Assembly: GCA_963665915.2 (NCBI GenBank)
Contig: CAXXSG010000011.1
Location: 1-64,000 of the forward strand
From: JAFGRU01 sp963665915
GTDB taxonomy: Bacteria; Desulfobacterota; Desulfuromonadia; Desulfuromonadales; JAAYDE01
Length of the DNA: 64,000 nucleotides
Direction of reading: 5' to 3'
A program made the translations under genes and the position numbers. The notes under the pieces are model-generated. The model was given only the letters and a program-made list of their open reading frames with translations, did not search any database and had not been told where the DNA came from. This document shows, in pieces, positions 8,694 to 19,300 of the stretch (its first letter is position 1; every line of letters begins with the position of its first letter).

Positions 8694-8721
8694 AAAAATC
8701 CAATATATCGCAATGGAAATT

Positions 8722-9378
8722 TTATTTTTTCATCCGTTTTCTGGCAAAACCAACGCCAATCAGTCCGGCACCGAGAAGCAGGAGGGTGGAAGGTTCGGGG
8801 ACGGGGGCCGGTGCTTTTACCAGGTAATTCTGACCCGGCTCCGGAATGGTTATAGTTTGACCTGCGGGGCTGACAGCCAAATACCAGTCTGAAATATAGT
8901 TATCCTGGTCTGTAGCGCTTGCATACGAAGATACCAGAGCCAGAGAGCTATCCAGAGCGTCGGCGGAACCTGAAGATGCAAATCCAATTGCCTCCCAAAT
9001 CGCAACCTGGGCAATTCTTTTGGAAGCCTCTGATTGATCAGAATTTAAAAACCAATTGGCATACCAGGTGGCTTCCGCAATCTGTTCGAACAAATTGGCC
9101 GCATAAGTGTTTAACTCACTGTTAATTTCCCAGATACTGTAGTCACTAGGTGAAACCAGATTGGCGTCCTCTGTACAGAAAACTTCATGATAGAAGCCAT
9201 TGTTAAATATACCATCATCATCTGTATTCAAAGTGGCGTCATAATCCGCATAGTAGTTAGACCACGTAAGCGTTGAGCCAACTACACTCATGTTCACCTC
9301 GCCGATAGGAATCGCGAAAGCACAAATAGGTAATCCTAAAAATACCAGAACCGTTAATAATACTAAAAATCTTTTCAC
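8722..9378 (-). CDS. Secreted PEP-CTERM protein with thioester-domain-like Cys/Gln motifs
   Basis: This 218-residue protein has a signal peptide (residues 1-22, ending CAFA) and a C-terminal PEP-CTERM tripartite signal: VPEP at 193-196, the hydrophobic stretch STLLLLGAGLIGVGF, then RKRMKK. PEP-CTERM proteins are processed by exosortase and linked to extracellular matrix or surface; no exosortase gene is in the window. The middle carries VFC (Cys68) and AQVAIWEA (Gln124). These match the [YFL]C and Q-x-x-[hydrophobic]2 pattern of thioester-forming adhesin domains. It is preceded by a sigma54-like promoter and followed by a terminator, so it is transcribed alone. The PEP-CTERM call is firm; the thioester is an inference from two short motifs. 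Confidence 0.85.
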   Translation of the reverse strand: MKRFLVLLTVLVFLGLPICAFAIPIGEVNMSVVGSTLTWSNYYADYDATLNTDDDGIFNNGFYHEVFCTEDANLVSPSDYSIWEINSELNTYAANLFEQIAEATWYANWFLNSDQSEASKRIAQVAIWEAIGFASSGSADALDSSLALVSSYASATDQDNYISDWYLAVSPAGQTITIPEPGQNYLVKAPAPVPEPSTLLLLGAGLIGVGFARKRMKK

Positions 9379-9464
9379 TTTCCCTCCTTATTTTGAATCA
9401 TTTCAAAGAAAAACGTTTCTAAAAACGAACTCAAACACCGCTGTCATTAGTTTAGATATCTTTT

Positions 9465-9480
9465 AGCACGTTGTGTGCCA
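9465..9480 (-). promoter_or_regulatory. Sigma54-type -24/-12 promoter for the PEP-CTERM gene
   Basis: The minus strand reads TGGCAC-ACAAC-GTGCT. Against the consensus TGGCAC-N5-TTGCW it has one mismatch and the exact GG-to-GC spacing. Transcription would start near 9453, giving a leader of about 75 bases. Exosortase/PEP-CTERM systems are known to be sigma54-linked in some species. The rest of the 512-base gap (9379-9890) is AT-rich, with no further gene seen. Confidence 0.65.
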
Positions 9481-9890
9481 TCGCGTAACATGCTGTAATT
9501 GTTACATAAAACATCCTGGTATTACTTTTTTAAAAACGATGTAAAAAAATCCGACAAAAAATAATTAGCGTCTTTCTAACATAATCCTCTTAAAAAACAA
9601 ATTGTTACAAAGATGATTAGATCATTTGATAATTCAGGGCGGAAAATTTTCTGCTCTTTTGTAAAAGATTTCGACAAACTTTTTTAAAATAGAGGGCCTT
9701 TTTAAAAAAATCGGGGGAGGGCAAATGAATTTGTGGTAAATATTTTCAAGGAGTTGTATAAAAACAGCGTCGCCTCAAAGGCCGTTCTAACGCGGTTTTT
9801 GTTGAAAAAAAAGAATTTCAACCGGTCGGGATTTGAGGCACAGGAAAATTGTCGGAAAACTTGACATTGAACGACAGGGAGAGCCGCGAT

Positions 9891-11606
9891 ATGGAAAATA
9901 ACAAACCTCAGGAAGTGGCAGAAAGTGCAAATAAACCATCCAACTTCATCCGCACCATCATTGATGAAGATCTCAAAAAGGGAAAAAACGATGGTCGAGT
10001 GGTGACTCGCTTTCCCCCCGAGCCGAACGGTTACCTGCATATCGGCCATGCCAAATCGATCTGCCTCAACTTCGGTCTGGCGCGGGACTACAAAGGCAAG
10101 TGCCATCTCCGCTTTGATGATACCAATCCATGCAAGGAGGACGTCGAGTACGAGGATTCGATCAAGGGTGATGTCCGCTGGCTGGGATTCGACTGGGGGG
10201 AGAACCTGTTTCACGCTTCCGATTACTTTCCTCAACTGCACCAGTTTGCTGTTGATCTGATCAGGCATGGGAAGGCTTATGTCTGCTCTCTGAATGCCGA
10301 TGAGATGCGGAAATACCGGGGAACCTTGAAGGAGCCGGGAAAGGACAGTCCTTACCGCAACCGGAGCGTGGAAGAGAACCTGGATTTATTTGAGCGGATG
10401 AAGAACGGGGAGTTTGAGGAGGGCACGCATGTTCTTCGGGCGAAGGTCGACATGGCTTCTCCCAACCTCAATATGCGCGACCCGGTTGTGTACCGCATCC
10501 GCAAGGAGTCGCACCATCGCACCGGCGACGAGTGGTGTATCTACCCGATGTACGACTTTACCCACGGCCTCTCGGATTCTCTCGAGCTGATTACCCATTC
10601 CATCTGCACCCTGGAGTTCGAGGATCATCGCCCCCTCTACGACTGGTTTCTGGACCAGCTCGATGTCCCCTGCCATCCCCAGCAGATCGAGTTCGCCCGC
10701 CTCAATATCAATTACACGGTGCTGAGCAAGCGCCGCCTGATTGAATTGGTGGAGGGAGGACATGTCAGCGGCTGGGACGATCCGCGCATGCCGACAATTG
10801 TAGGATTTCGCCGGCACGGTTATACCCCCACATCCATACGCAACTTCTGCGACCGGGTGGGGGTGGCGAAAAAAGACAGTTGCGTCGACATGGGCCTGCT
10901 CGAATTCTGCATCCGCGAGGATCTTGACAGGAACGCGCCCCGCGCCATGGGGGTCCTGCGGCCCCTCAAGCTGATCATCGACAATTATCCTGAAGGAAAG
11001 GAGGAAGAGTTCGAAGTTCCCTGTCATCCCCAGAATCCTGCCATGGGTACCCGGAAGATCCCTTTTTCCAGAGAGGTGTTTATTGAGAAGGATGATTTCA
11101 TGGAGGACCCGCCCAAAAAATTCTTCCGCCTCGGTCCCGGACGCGAGGTCCGTCTGAGGAATGGCTATATCGTCAAATGTGTTGATTTTATGAAGGATGA
11201 AACGAGCGGGGAGATCACTGAAGTTCACTGCACCTATGATGCGGACACTCTCGGGGCAGCACCGCAAGACGGGCGCAAGGTCAAGGGGATCGTTCACTGG
11301 GTTTCGGCCGCGCACGCCGTCCCGGCGGAAATTCGCCTTTACGACCGCCTTTTTGTCAATGAGGACCCGACGAGCGACAAAAGTGTTGATTACAAAACTT
11401 TTCTGAATCCGGATTCGTTGCAGGTGCTGGAAAACTGCTGGGTTGAGCCGTCGTTGGCGGGGGTTGACCCGGAGAGCCGCTTTCAGTTCGAGAGGCTGGG
11501 ATATTTCTGTGCGGACATGAAAGATTCAAAGCCGGATAAACTGGTCTTCAATCGCACTGTTACCTTGCGGGACACCTGGGCCAAAATTGATAAAAAGAGC
11601 AAGTGA
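9891..11606 (+). CDS. glnS: Glutaminyl-tRNA synthetase
   Basis: This class I aminoacyl-tRNA synthetase charges tRNA-Gln. I start at ATG 9891 (MENNKPQEVAES), giving 571 residues. The upstream TTG at 9849 in the same frame is less likely. The catalytic signature is PPEPNGYLHIGH (HIGH at residues 50-53), and the KMSKS equivalent is VLSKRRL, as in bacterial GlnRS. The C-terminal half has the two beta-barrels of the anticodon-binding domain. The length is typical of GlnRS. It is a single-gene unit with a terminator-like hairpin just downstream. Confidence 0.95.
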   Translation: MENNKPQEVAESANKPSNFIRTIIDEDLKKGKNDGRVVTRFPPEPNGYLHIGHAKSICLNFGLARDYKGKCHLRFDDTNPCKEDVEYEDSIKGDVRWLGFDWGENLFHASDYFPQLHQFAVDLIRHGKAYVCSLNADEMRKYRGTLKEPGKDSPYRNRSVEENLDLFERMKNGEFEEGTHVLRAKVDMASPNLNMRDPVVYRIRKESHHRTGDEWCIYPMYDFTHGLSDSLELITHSICTLEFEDHRPLYDWFLDQLDVPCHPQQIEFARLNINYTVLSKRRLIELVEGGHVSGWDDPRMPTIVGFRRHGYTPTSIRNFCDRVGVAKKDSCVDMGLLEFCIREDLDRNAPRAMGVLRPLKLIIDNYPEGKEEEFEVPCHPQNPAMGTRKIPFSREVFIEKDDFMEDPPKKFFRLGPGREVRLRNGYIVKCVDFMKDETSGEITEVHCTYDADTLGAAPQDGRKVKGIVHWVSAAHAVPAEIRLYDRLFVNEDPTSDKSVDYKTFLNPDSLQVLENCWVEPSLAGVDPESRFQFERLGYFCADMKDSKPDKLVFNRTVTLRDTWAKIDKKSK

Positions 11607-11631
11607 GGGGCTTACTAAACGGCAGGACGGC

Positions 11632-11673
11632 AAAACCACTCCCAAGCTCGACAGACTCCCAGGGGAGGTTTTT
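11632..11673 (+). terminator. Probable terminator after glnS
   Basis: AAAACC-AC-TCCC pairs with GGGAGGTTTT with a two-base bulge, ending in five T. It lies 25 bases past the glnS stop and just before the end of the convergent mutT gene. Confidence 0.5.
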
Positions 11674-11680
11674 GCGTGAG

Positions 11681-12064
11681 CTATCCCATCAACTTTTCAA
11701 TAATAGGTTGGTCCGCAGGGAGAATGGGATAGTTGGGGAGGTCCACCGGGAGAACCCACTTGTGTTCTGCAACCTCGATATTGCGAATTTGTCCATCGAT
11801 AGCGAGACACTCATACACAAGAATCAAGACCGGACCCCATTCATAGCAATAGTAAACCACTTCAAAAATCGATTTTACTTCAATATGAAGGCTCAACTCC
11901 TCCCGAATTTCACGGCGTAGGCATTGTTCGGGGGATTCATTTTTATGCAATTTCCCGCCAGGGAATTCCCACATGCCGGCATGGGGCTTTCCCTTCGGCC
12001 TGCGGGTGATAAGAACCCTGTTGTTGTCGCGCAGGATGGCTGCGGTGACGATAATCGGTTGCAT
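11681..12064 (-). CDS. mutT: Nudix hydrolase, MutT-type (8-oxo-dGTP diphosphatase)
   Basis: The ATG at 12064 gives MQPIIVTAAILRDNNRVLI, 127 residues, the normal MutT length; the frame upstream of it is not family-like. The Nudix box is complete: G-x5-E-x7-REIREEL around GKLHKNESPEQCLRREIREE. EFPGG precedes it, as in MutT. The predicted role is hydrolysis of oxidised dGTP to prevent A-to-C transversions. Other Nudix substrates cannot be excluded. It is divergent from ubiE, with about 70 bases between the starts. Confidence 0.88.
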   Translation of the reverse strand: MQPIIVTAAILRDNNRVLITRRPKGKPHAGMWEFPGGKLHKNESPEQCLRREIREELSLHIEVKSIFEVVYYCYEWGPVLILVYECLAIDGQIRNIEVAEHKWVLPVDLPNYPILPADQPIIEKLMG

Positions 12065-12137
12065 GTTATCATCGTATCCTTGATAGTGTTTGGAGATATC
12101 GAAAGGTATCATGAAACGAGCTGGATGAACCATTAAT

Positions 12138-12893
12138 TTGTCGGGCGAAAGATTGCGACCTTCCTTGAAAGAGAATAATGGTAATACTTCCTGTGTCGGT
12201 AAACAGGATATCGAGGAGATGTTCGATGCCATTGCGCCCCGGTACGATTTCCTGAATCGTCTTCTTTCTCTGGGAACGGACCGGCGCTGGCGGAAAACGG
12301 CGGTGGAGCATTTGGAGGTTCCGGACAATGGCTGGGCTCTGGATATGGCCTGTGGAACTGCTGATGTGGCTCTGGAGATTGCCTCCCGCTATCCTGCCGC
12401 GGCGGGCATTGTTGGAATGGATATTTCCCGGGAAATGCTCAAAATCGCCCGAAAAAAAATTGAGGCGATGGGCGAGGGGGCTCGGGTGCGCCTGACTACG
12501 GCCAGTTGCGAGGCGATTCCCTCTTTAGACGGTTTTTTTGACGGCGCCATCATCGCTTTCGGCATCCGTAATGTCATTGACCGCCTGGCCGGACTCCGGG
12601 AGCTCAGGAGGGTCATCAAGCCTGGCGCCAAACTGGTTATCCTTGAGTTTTCCAATCCGCGTGCACGCCTGTTTCAAAGGCTCTTCCACACATATTTTCA
12701 CCGCATACTGCCCTGGATCGGCGGTGTTTTCTCCCGGCGCTCGGCTTACCGCTATCTTCCCCAATCTGTGGCTGCTTTTCCGGACCCGGCCCGGTTCGAA
12801 CAGCTCATGGCGGAAGCCGGATTTGTCGATATCCGTCATCGGGAGCTGAGCTGGGGAATCGTCACTCTTTACGAAGCTGTCTCTCCTTCCTGA
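12138..12893 (+). CDS. ubiE: Demethylmenaquinone / ubiquinone biosynthesis C-methyltransferase
   Basis: This enzyme methylates the quinone ring (menG/ubiE) with SAM. The protein has MFDAIAPRYDFLNRLLSLG near the N-terminus (family signature), SAM motif I ALDMACGTADVAL, GIRNVIDRLAGLREL, and the C-terminal signature YRYLPQSVAAFPDPARF. The start is uncertain: the only candidates before the conserved domain are TTG codons at 12138 and 12165, neither with a clear ribosome-binding site. In this kind of organism menaquinone is the more likely product. Confidence 0.92.
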   Translation: MSGERLRPSLKENNGNTSCVGKQDIEEMFDAIAPRYDFLNRLLSLGTDRRWRKTAVEHLEVPDNGWALDMACGTADVALEIASRYPAAAGIVGMDISREMLKIARKKIEAMGEGARVRLTTASCEAIPSLDGFFDGAIIAFGIRNVIDRLAGLRELRRVIKPGAKLVILEFSNPRARLFQRLFHTYFHRILPWIGGVFSRRSAYRYLPQSVAAFPDPARFEQLMAEAGFVDIRHRELSWGIVTLYEAVSPS

Positions 12894-12915
12894 ACACAAA
12901 CGCTTCGCTTTCAGA

Positions 12916-15900
12916 CTATTTCTTTTCCCGGAAAAGTTCTTCGGTGTCGGAAATCATTTTCTCCGGGAGGTTGAAGATCCGCCTGAATATTCCCTGGGCT
13001 TTTCTGGAGAGAGAGGTCATGGGAATAGCCTCGACGTCCGGATCTCCGGTTTTTCCCTTTATCTGGAAGTGAGCTGTCACCAGCGCCTTGTCTTCGCCAG
13101 CCAGTATCCATCCTGCGAGGGGAATTTTGGTGATGATTTTGTCGACGGTCCCAAGGGGCTTGACGACGAGTATCACATCGGTTTTTTTCTCCACCAGGTT
13201 CATATTTCCCACCAGCGAAAGATTCATGGCTTCACTGTCGACCCACACATTTTCCGAGCTCAAAAGCCCCTGTCGCATCTGCACTGTTCCGGTTGCGCGA
13301 TTGAACGGCATTCCGTCCGTCGCCATGTCCGGAACTTTCAGGGATAAGATTTGCGAAATATTGAGGAGGGAAAAAACCTTGGAGAGAGCCTTGAATTTTT
13401 TCAAAACCCCTTTTTGGATTTCAACATTGAATTCTCCTCGGGAGGTGGGAAGAAAAGTGCTTCCAGTACGTCCCTCCAGATAAAAATCACCGCGTAATGT
13501 TCCTGAAACCAGGCTTCCATGGCGAATTAACTCCGTGGAAACAGCCTCAGCGTCAAAGTTTTCCACATGCCCCGAAATTTTCAGGAGTGACGGGCGGTCC
13601 CTGTCATTGACCACCAGAACCTGCCCGTTGCCGTAACCGGGGCCGGAATGAAAATCGAGGGGGTGAATGACCAGGATATTGTCTTTCAGGCGGATCTGGC
13701 CTTTCGCCTTCTGGAAATGGAAATTGTCGATAACACCCTTATCCGCGTCGACATCAATCAGAAGGCTGACCTTTTTCGCCGTTTTCTGAGGGGTTGGTTT
13801 CTTCCGCTTGGCAGGTTTGCTCCAGAGGGCGATGACTTCGTCGATAACCGCGTTTTTTGAGGTAATGAAAAGACGTGTTTCCGGGTTTTGAGTGAATGTG
13901 ACGTAACCCTTCACCGTGGCAAGGGTGCCTTGCTCCAGAGCGGTATGTACTTCCTCAAAACGAATTTGGCTTTTGTCGATGGTCAGGGTGCCGTCCAGGT
14001 CGTACAAATAAAACTGGTCGGAAGGGAAGATCAGTTCATCGGCCCTGATATGGGGGCTTTTGACGGTCAGGTGAAGTTCCGGATTTTTTAAGTCGGCTAC
14101 GGAACCGGACACCATGATCGGGGAATCTCCCAGCCTCGCTAACACATTCCGAAACGCTGCACCGCCTTCCGAAAAGTTGACCGTGCCATTGATGCTGTTG
14201 AGGTCCGCCAGGATACTGGTAAGGTGGACGCTGGCATCCTCAAGGGTCAAGGTACCCCGGCTGTGAGAGACCTTTCCGTTTTCACCGGCCCACCCCTGAA
14301 CAAAAGAAAATTTTCCTTTCGGTTGGAGACGCTCCAGGACTTTTCCGGTCCGTGGAATTTGCTCCAGATCAAAGTCAAGAAGGGCCATCTGAACAGTGAA
14401 TTCCCGATTCTCGCCCAGATCGCCCTGACCTTGGGTTTGCAGATGGATGAGTTCCGTGGTCAGATTGGCCTTTTCAAGAATCCAGGTTTGAAAGTCGGTT
14501 GTTGCCGATACCTCCAGAAGTCCGGGTTCTGCAGCTTTTTTCAGAGTCAGTTCTCCGGCGGCAACTTCCAGATCTGAGATATTCGCTTTAAAATCCAGAA
14601 GAAGTTTTTCCCGGCTACCGTGAGCCAGGAATTGAAGAGGGAGACGGCCGGCCAGTTTTAATTTGTCTGTAGCGGAAAAAGCCCGCAGGTCCAGAAGTTT
14701 TTCGGCGGGCAATGTCCCTCCGGCCTCAAACTGGTAATCCGGGTTGGCTTGGAAAAGGTTTTTTGCGATCCCATGGAAACCCATGGGAATTCCCCTGCAG
14801 GAAAAATTTCCATTCTCCAGCGTGAGCTTGTTGCCAGCCAGGTTTGCCTCAAAGTTGAAATCTTCAAGTTTTTCGGTCCCGGGCAGGAGAATCTCCCCTT
14901 GTGAAAATCTGACCTGGCCGCTGAGCCCCGAGAGGTTTTCCGGAGAATGGAGGGACAGTGGTCCATCATAGGCTAGAGAGCTGACCTGAAAACTGCCTTT
15001 GGGGATTATGCCGTTCCATCCCGCAGGCCCCGCAAAGGAGAGGTCGTGGGGGAAAAAGGTATCCAACCGGGCGATGGAAAAAGCAGGTGAAGAAAAATCG
15101 GCCTCCATCCAGGGAATGTTTTCTTTGCGCACCAGACGGGCTTTTCCGGTCAGAGAAACGTCGTTAATTTCGAAAGCGGTATTTTTGAAAGTGTCCTCTT
15201 CCTGAGTATGGGTCCAGAGGGTTGTGAACCGTGCTTCATCAATCGCAATGCCGCGTCCTCCATAACCTGGGGGCCGGAAGCGGAGGTCCGCTCCATCCAG
15301 CACCGTTTCTAGGGAAAGACCCTTTGCCGGAGTGCCGGAGGCTTCCAGGCGCAGCTCAAGGCTTCCGGTGCTGTGCTGAAGAGTGGAAAGAAAGGGTACT
15401 TTTTTAAAAAGAACCGCAGGGAGGAATTTCCCGAGCTTCGCAACGACATGGAAGCTACTCGCCTCCCAACCCGGCGTTTCGGTTTTTTCGGAGATATGGC
15501 CCCTGAATGACCAGGGGCAGATGTGGTCTTCTTGAGGCAGTTGCCCGGTAATGGAAAAGCCGGCACGAGAAGGGTTGGCGGTCAATCGGAATTGTCCATG
15601 AATATTTTCCAGGACTAAAGGGGTCGTCAACTTGACGCCGCTGCTGTCCAGAATTTTGAGGGTTCCACTGGAGAGGTCCAGGGTTTGAAAAGGAAATCCA
15701 AACTCTTTTTTGGGTGTGTCGGTGGGGGCGGCAAGCTTTTTATCTCCTTTATAGCCTAAATCGAGAACGAGAACAGGTGCTTCACAGATGAATTGGGCAA
15801 AAGAAAGGCGACCGATGAGCAGGGGAAGAAGCTTTGGTTTCACAAACAGGGAAGGAATTTCCAATCGCTCCGCGTTTTTTTCCAGAGTACCAACCGTGAC

Positions 15901-16107
15901 ATCCTGGACTTCGAAAGCCAGGCCCTGAGAAACGTTGACTCTGATTTGTCCGACCGTGACTGGGCGATGCAGCGCCTTACTGAGCCTTGTTTGGAGAAAA
16001 ACGCCGATTTCAGCAGGTTCGAGGGAAGCGAACAGCCCGACCGCAACCGCCAGGAGTGCGGTGAAGCCAATCAAGAGCTTTAAAACTAGGCGTCGACGAC
16101 GGGCCAT
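12916..16107 (-). CDS. Large AsmA-like membrane-anchored protein
   Basis: This 1063-residue protein has an N-terminal basic patch and one membrane helix (LLIGFTALLAVAVGLFASL), then an AsmA-type opening (VFLQTRLSKALHRPVTVGQIRV) and a long beta-rich body. The C-terminal AsmA-like region includes GSLVSGTLRGDFYLEGRTG and MPFNRATGTVQMRQGLL. Proteins of this AsmA/YhdP class span the periplasm and are linked to phospholipid transport to the outer membrane. The start ATG at 16107 has no obvious Shine-Dalgarno sequence. It is convergent with ubiE and divergent from smc. Confidence 0.8.
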   Translation of the reverse strand: MARRRRLVLKLLIGFTALLAVAVGLFASLEPAEIGVFLQTRLSKALHRPVTVGQIRVNVSQGLAFEVQDVTVGTLEKNAERLEIPSLFVKPKLLPLLIGRLSFAQFICEAPVLVLDLGYKGDKKLAAPTDTPKKEFGFPFQTLDLSSGTLKILDSSGVKLTTPLVLENIHGQFRLTANPSRAGFSITGQLPQEDHICPWSFRGHISEKTETPGWEASSFHVVAKLGKFLPAVLFKKVPFLSTLQHSTGSLELRLEASGTPAKGLSLETVLDGADLRFRPPGYGGRGIAIDEARFTTLWTHTQEEDTFKNTAFEINDVSLTGKARLVRKENIPWMEADFSSPAFSIARLDTFFPHDLSFAGPAGWNGIIPKGSFQVSSLAYDGPLSLHSPENLSGLSGQVRFSQGEILLPGTEKLEDFNFEANLAGNKLTLENGNFSCRGIPMGFHGIAKNLFQANPDYQFEAGGTLPAEKLLDLRAFSATDKLKLAGRLPLQFLAHGSREKLLLDFKANISDLEVAAGELTLKKAAEPGLLEVSATTDFQTWILEKANLTTELIHLQTQGQGDLGENREFTVQMALLDFDLEQIPRTGKVLERLQPKGKFSFVQGWAGENGKVSHSRGTLTLEDASVHLTSILADLNSINGTVNFSEGGAAFRNVLARLGDSPIMVSGSVADLKNPELHLTVKSPHIRADELIFPSDQFYLYDLDGTLTIDKSQIRFEEVHTALEQGTLATVKGYVTFTQNPETRLFITSKNAVIDEVIALWSKPAKRKKPTPQKTAKKVSLLIDVDADKGVIDNFHFQKAKGQIRLKDNILVIHPLDFHSGPGYGNGQVLVVNDRDRPSLLKISGHVENFDAEAVSTELIRHGSLVSGTLRGDFYLEGRTGSTFLPTSRGEFNVEIQKGVLKKFKALSKVFSLLNISQILSLKVPDMATDGMPFNRATGTVQMRQGLLSSENVWVDSEAMNLSLVGNMNLVEKKTDVILVVKPLGTVDKIITKIPLAGWILAGEDKALVTAHFQIKGKTGDPDVEAIPMTSLSRKAQGIFRRIFNLPEKMISDTEELFREKK

Positions 16108-16304
16108 GGAAAGGAATTCAGCGAGTTTGTGTTTGGTTTAAAAGAAAAATATACGGAAAATTCATTTACTCTCAGACTACTATGCCGACACTCTTTTTTC
16201 AATTAATTCCAATGCCTTGATATCTCTTTACAGTATTGCTCTGACTTGCTAATCTAGAAAACCTTTCAAACCATTCCAACCTGCCGAACGCTGGAACTTC
16301 CCAG

Positions 16305-19300
16305 ATGCGTATTAAACAGCTTGATATTGTCGGGTTCAAGTCATTTGTCGACAAGGTGTCCCTGCAGTTTCCAAAAGGGATGAACACTATCGTTGGTCCC
16401 AACGGGTGCGGGAAAAGCAATGTTTTCGACGCATTTCGCTGGGTTATGGGGGAGTCGAATGCCAGAAGCCTGCGCGGCGGGTTGATGGAAGATGTCATTT
16501 TCAAGGGGAGTGAAACGCGTAAGCCCCTTGGTATGGCTGAAGTTTCTCTGATCCTGGCCAACGAGGACGGCCAGGTGCCCGAGACCTACCGCAATTGCAG
16601 CGAGATCATGGTGACGCGCCGCCTTTTCCGTAACGGCGAGAGCGAATATTATATCAACAAAATGCGTTGTCGGCGCCTGGATATTCAGGAACTTTTCATG
16701 GACAGCGGCATGGGTGCCAAATCCTATTCCATCATCGAGCAGGGGAATATTGAGGCGATTCTCAACGCCAAGCCGGAAGACAGACGGGCACTTATTGAAG
16801 AAGCGGCCGGCGTGAGTAAATTCAAATCGAGACGAAAGGCCGCCTTACGTAAAATTGAATCGACTTCCCAGAACCTGAAACGGCTGGAAGATATTATCGG
16901 GGAAATACAACGTCAACTCGGCAGCCTCAAACGTCAGGCCAGCAAAGCCAGGCGTTTTCGTGAAATTCGCGAAGAGTTGAAGGCAACGGATATCCGGATC
17001 GGCAGGCAACGGTATCAGGAGCTTGAAGGGTCGGTCGAAGGTATCAGGCGATCCGAGGTGCAGGAGCGGGAAAACCAGGAAGACATTTCCAGACAAATCT
17101 GCGTGGCCGAAGTGGAGCTGGAGGCATGCAAATCAGAGCAGTTGGAGCGGGAAGAGCGGCTTGAGGTTACGCGGCAACGCTGCTTTTCCCTCTCCGGTGA
17201 AGTCCAAAAACTTTCCGAGAGGCTTGAGTTTACGGATAAGGATGGGGAAAGGATCGAACAGGAAAGTACGAGGATTGTCAAAGAACTGGAAAGTCTTCAG
17301 CAGCGCAATATTGAAAGTCGGGAAGGTGAGCAGAGCCTGCAGGCGCTTTTGCTGTCGCTGGAGTCCCAGTTAAGGGAGAATGGAGAAAGCCTGAAAGACG
17401 AAGAGGAAAAGCTCAGCACCTTTCTGGAGACCGAGCAAGGGCTTATCACTGGCTTGACCCGACACCGGGAGGAATTGTTCCGCTGTTTGAATGAGCTTTC
17501 CAGGCTTTCGAACCTGAGTGAGGACTCCCGCCAGCGGCTTGAACTGGTGGAAAACCGAATCAATCGCTGTTGCAACGAAACTGTCCGCAATACGGGCATG
17601 CTTTCCGGGTTGGAAGAGAAGACGCGGGAAGGAGAAGAGGCCTTGGCCCGGTCCCGTGAAAAAGAAAAAGTTTTCAATGCCAAAAGGGTTTCTCTTGAAT
17701 CCCGCAGGGCCAGCTTATCCCGTTCCCTGGCTGAAAACGATGAGTCCTCAGCCGTTGGCCGTGAGCGGGTGGCAGGGATTCGCTCCCGTATCGAATCCCT
17801 GGCGGAGCTGGAAAATCAGGCTTTTGGAGATGAGCCTTCTGGTCAACAGCTCCTGTTGAGGGGGTTGCAAGGGATGGTAGCGGACTTTCTGGTTGTCCCG
17901 CCGGAGCTCGACAAGGCTTTTGAGGCGGCCTTGGGAAAACGTCTCCAAGGCCTGCTTGTGGGCAAAGATCAGGACATTCTCTCCATATTTGAAACAGCTA
18001 GAGAGACGAAAACCGATAATTACACGCTGGTGCTCCCTTTTTCTTCCTTCGAAGCGGGCATCCCGTTTGGCGGGGGTATCCCCTTGCTGGACCTGATCCC
18101 TTTCCGCCGGGAAATTCCCCACCATCTTAGAAACCTTCTCCATGGCGTTTATCTGGTGGAGAACCTTGATCCCTTTCTGGAAGGGAAAATTCCCTGGGGA
18201 ACGACTCTGGTAACCGGAGAAGGGGAAGTTTTATCCCATCGAGGAGTTCTGAGTGTTCCGGCCGGAAAAAGTGGGGGGACTGGGATCCTGGGTCGAAAAA
18301 GGGAAATGCGCCAACTGGAGAAAAAGCGGAAAGATGTTGAGCTTGAGTTGTCTCAACTCCGATTTAATCGCCAGACCCTTCTGGGGGAAATGGCGGATGT
18401 GGAAAAGAACTTTCAGGAAATGGAGCAGCAGATCAAAGAGGCCGTTTTTGAACAGCAGGGGCTTCGGCAGGCGGAGGTTCAACTGGAAAATGAGCTGAGG
18501 CAGGTGCGAGACCGCCTCGAGGTTCTGGCTTTGGAGCAGCAGCAGTTGGAGGAGGAAAAACAATCCCTGGAAACCGGTTTGGCCGTAGCCGTCAAAGGGC
18601 GCGAAGAACAGGCATTGGAAAAAAACCGGATTGAGGCCCGCGTCAAGATATTTCAGGATGATCTTGCCGAGCTGCAGGGCCGGCTTGGTCAGGCCCGTGA
18701 AGGGGTGACCACCGGGAAGGTTGAGCTGGGCCAGCTGAGAGAGCGCCGCAGCGGATTGCAGAGGACCCTGGAGGAAAACAGGAAATCCATACTGGATGGT
18801 GAGGAAAGAACTTTGCGGCTTCAGGACCGCCGTGAGGAAATTTACGGCGAGAGGAACAGGCTTGTGACCGCCCGGGAGGAGCTTCGTGCGCAGTTGGAAA
18901 CGTTGATTCCATTGGGTGAAAAGGAGCAGGAGCAGCTCACTTCTTTAAAAGAACAACAGTTGCAGGGCGGGGAGCGCATCCGCCTGCAGGAGGATTCTCT
19001 GAAAGCCTTGCGCATTCTGGTCGGGGCAAAAGGGGAGGAGATCACCAACCTGAAATTCCAATTGCAGGAAAAAAACCTGGCTATGGAGCATTTGCACAGG
19101 GCGTTTCTGGAGCGCCACCAACTGGATATTCGTCAGATTTCTGAGAATGTGGCCGAAGATTTCGATCTGGAAGCGGCTGAAAATCGTCGTCTCGAACTGC
19201 AGCGCTATCTCGAACGGATCGGCGAGGTCAATCTCACTGCCCTGGAAGAGTACCGCACCCTTCAGGAAAGATTGGATTTCCTCACCTCTCAAAAAGACGA

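Noticed and set aside
10386..11315. 309-codon minus-strand frame antisense to glnS
   Set aside because: Shadow frame with no recognisable domain; glnS is complete.
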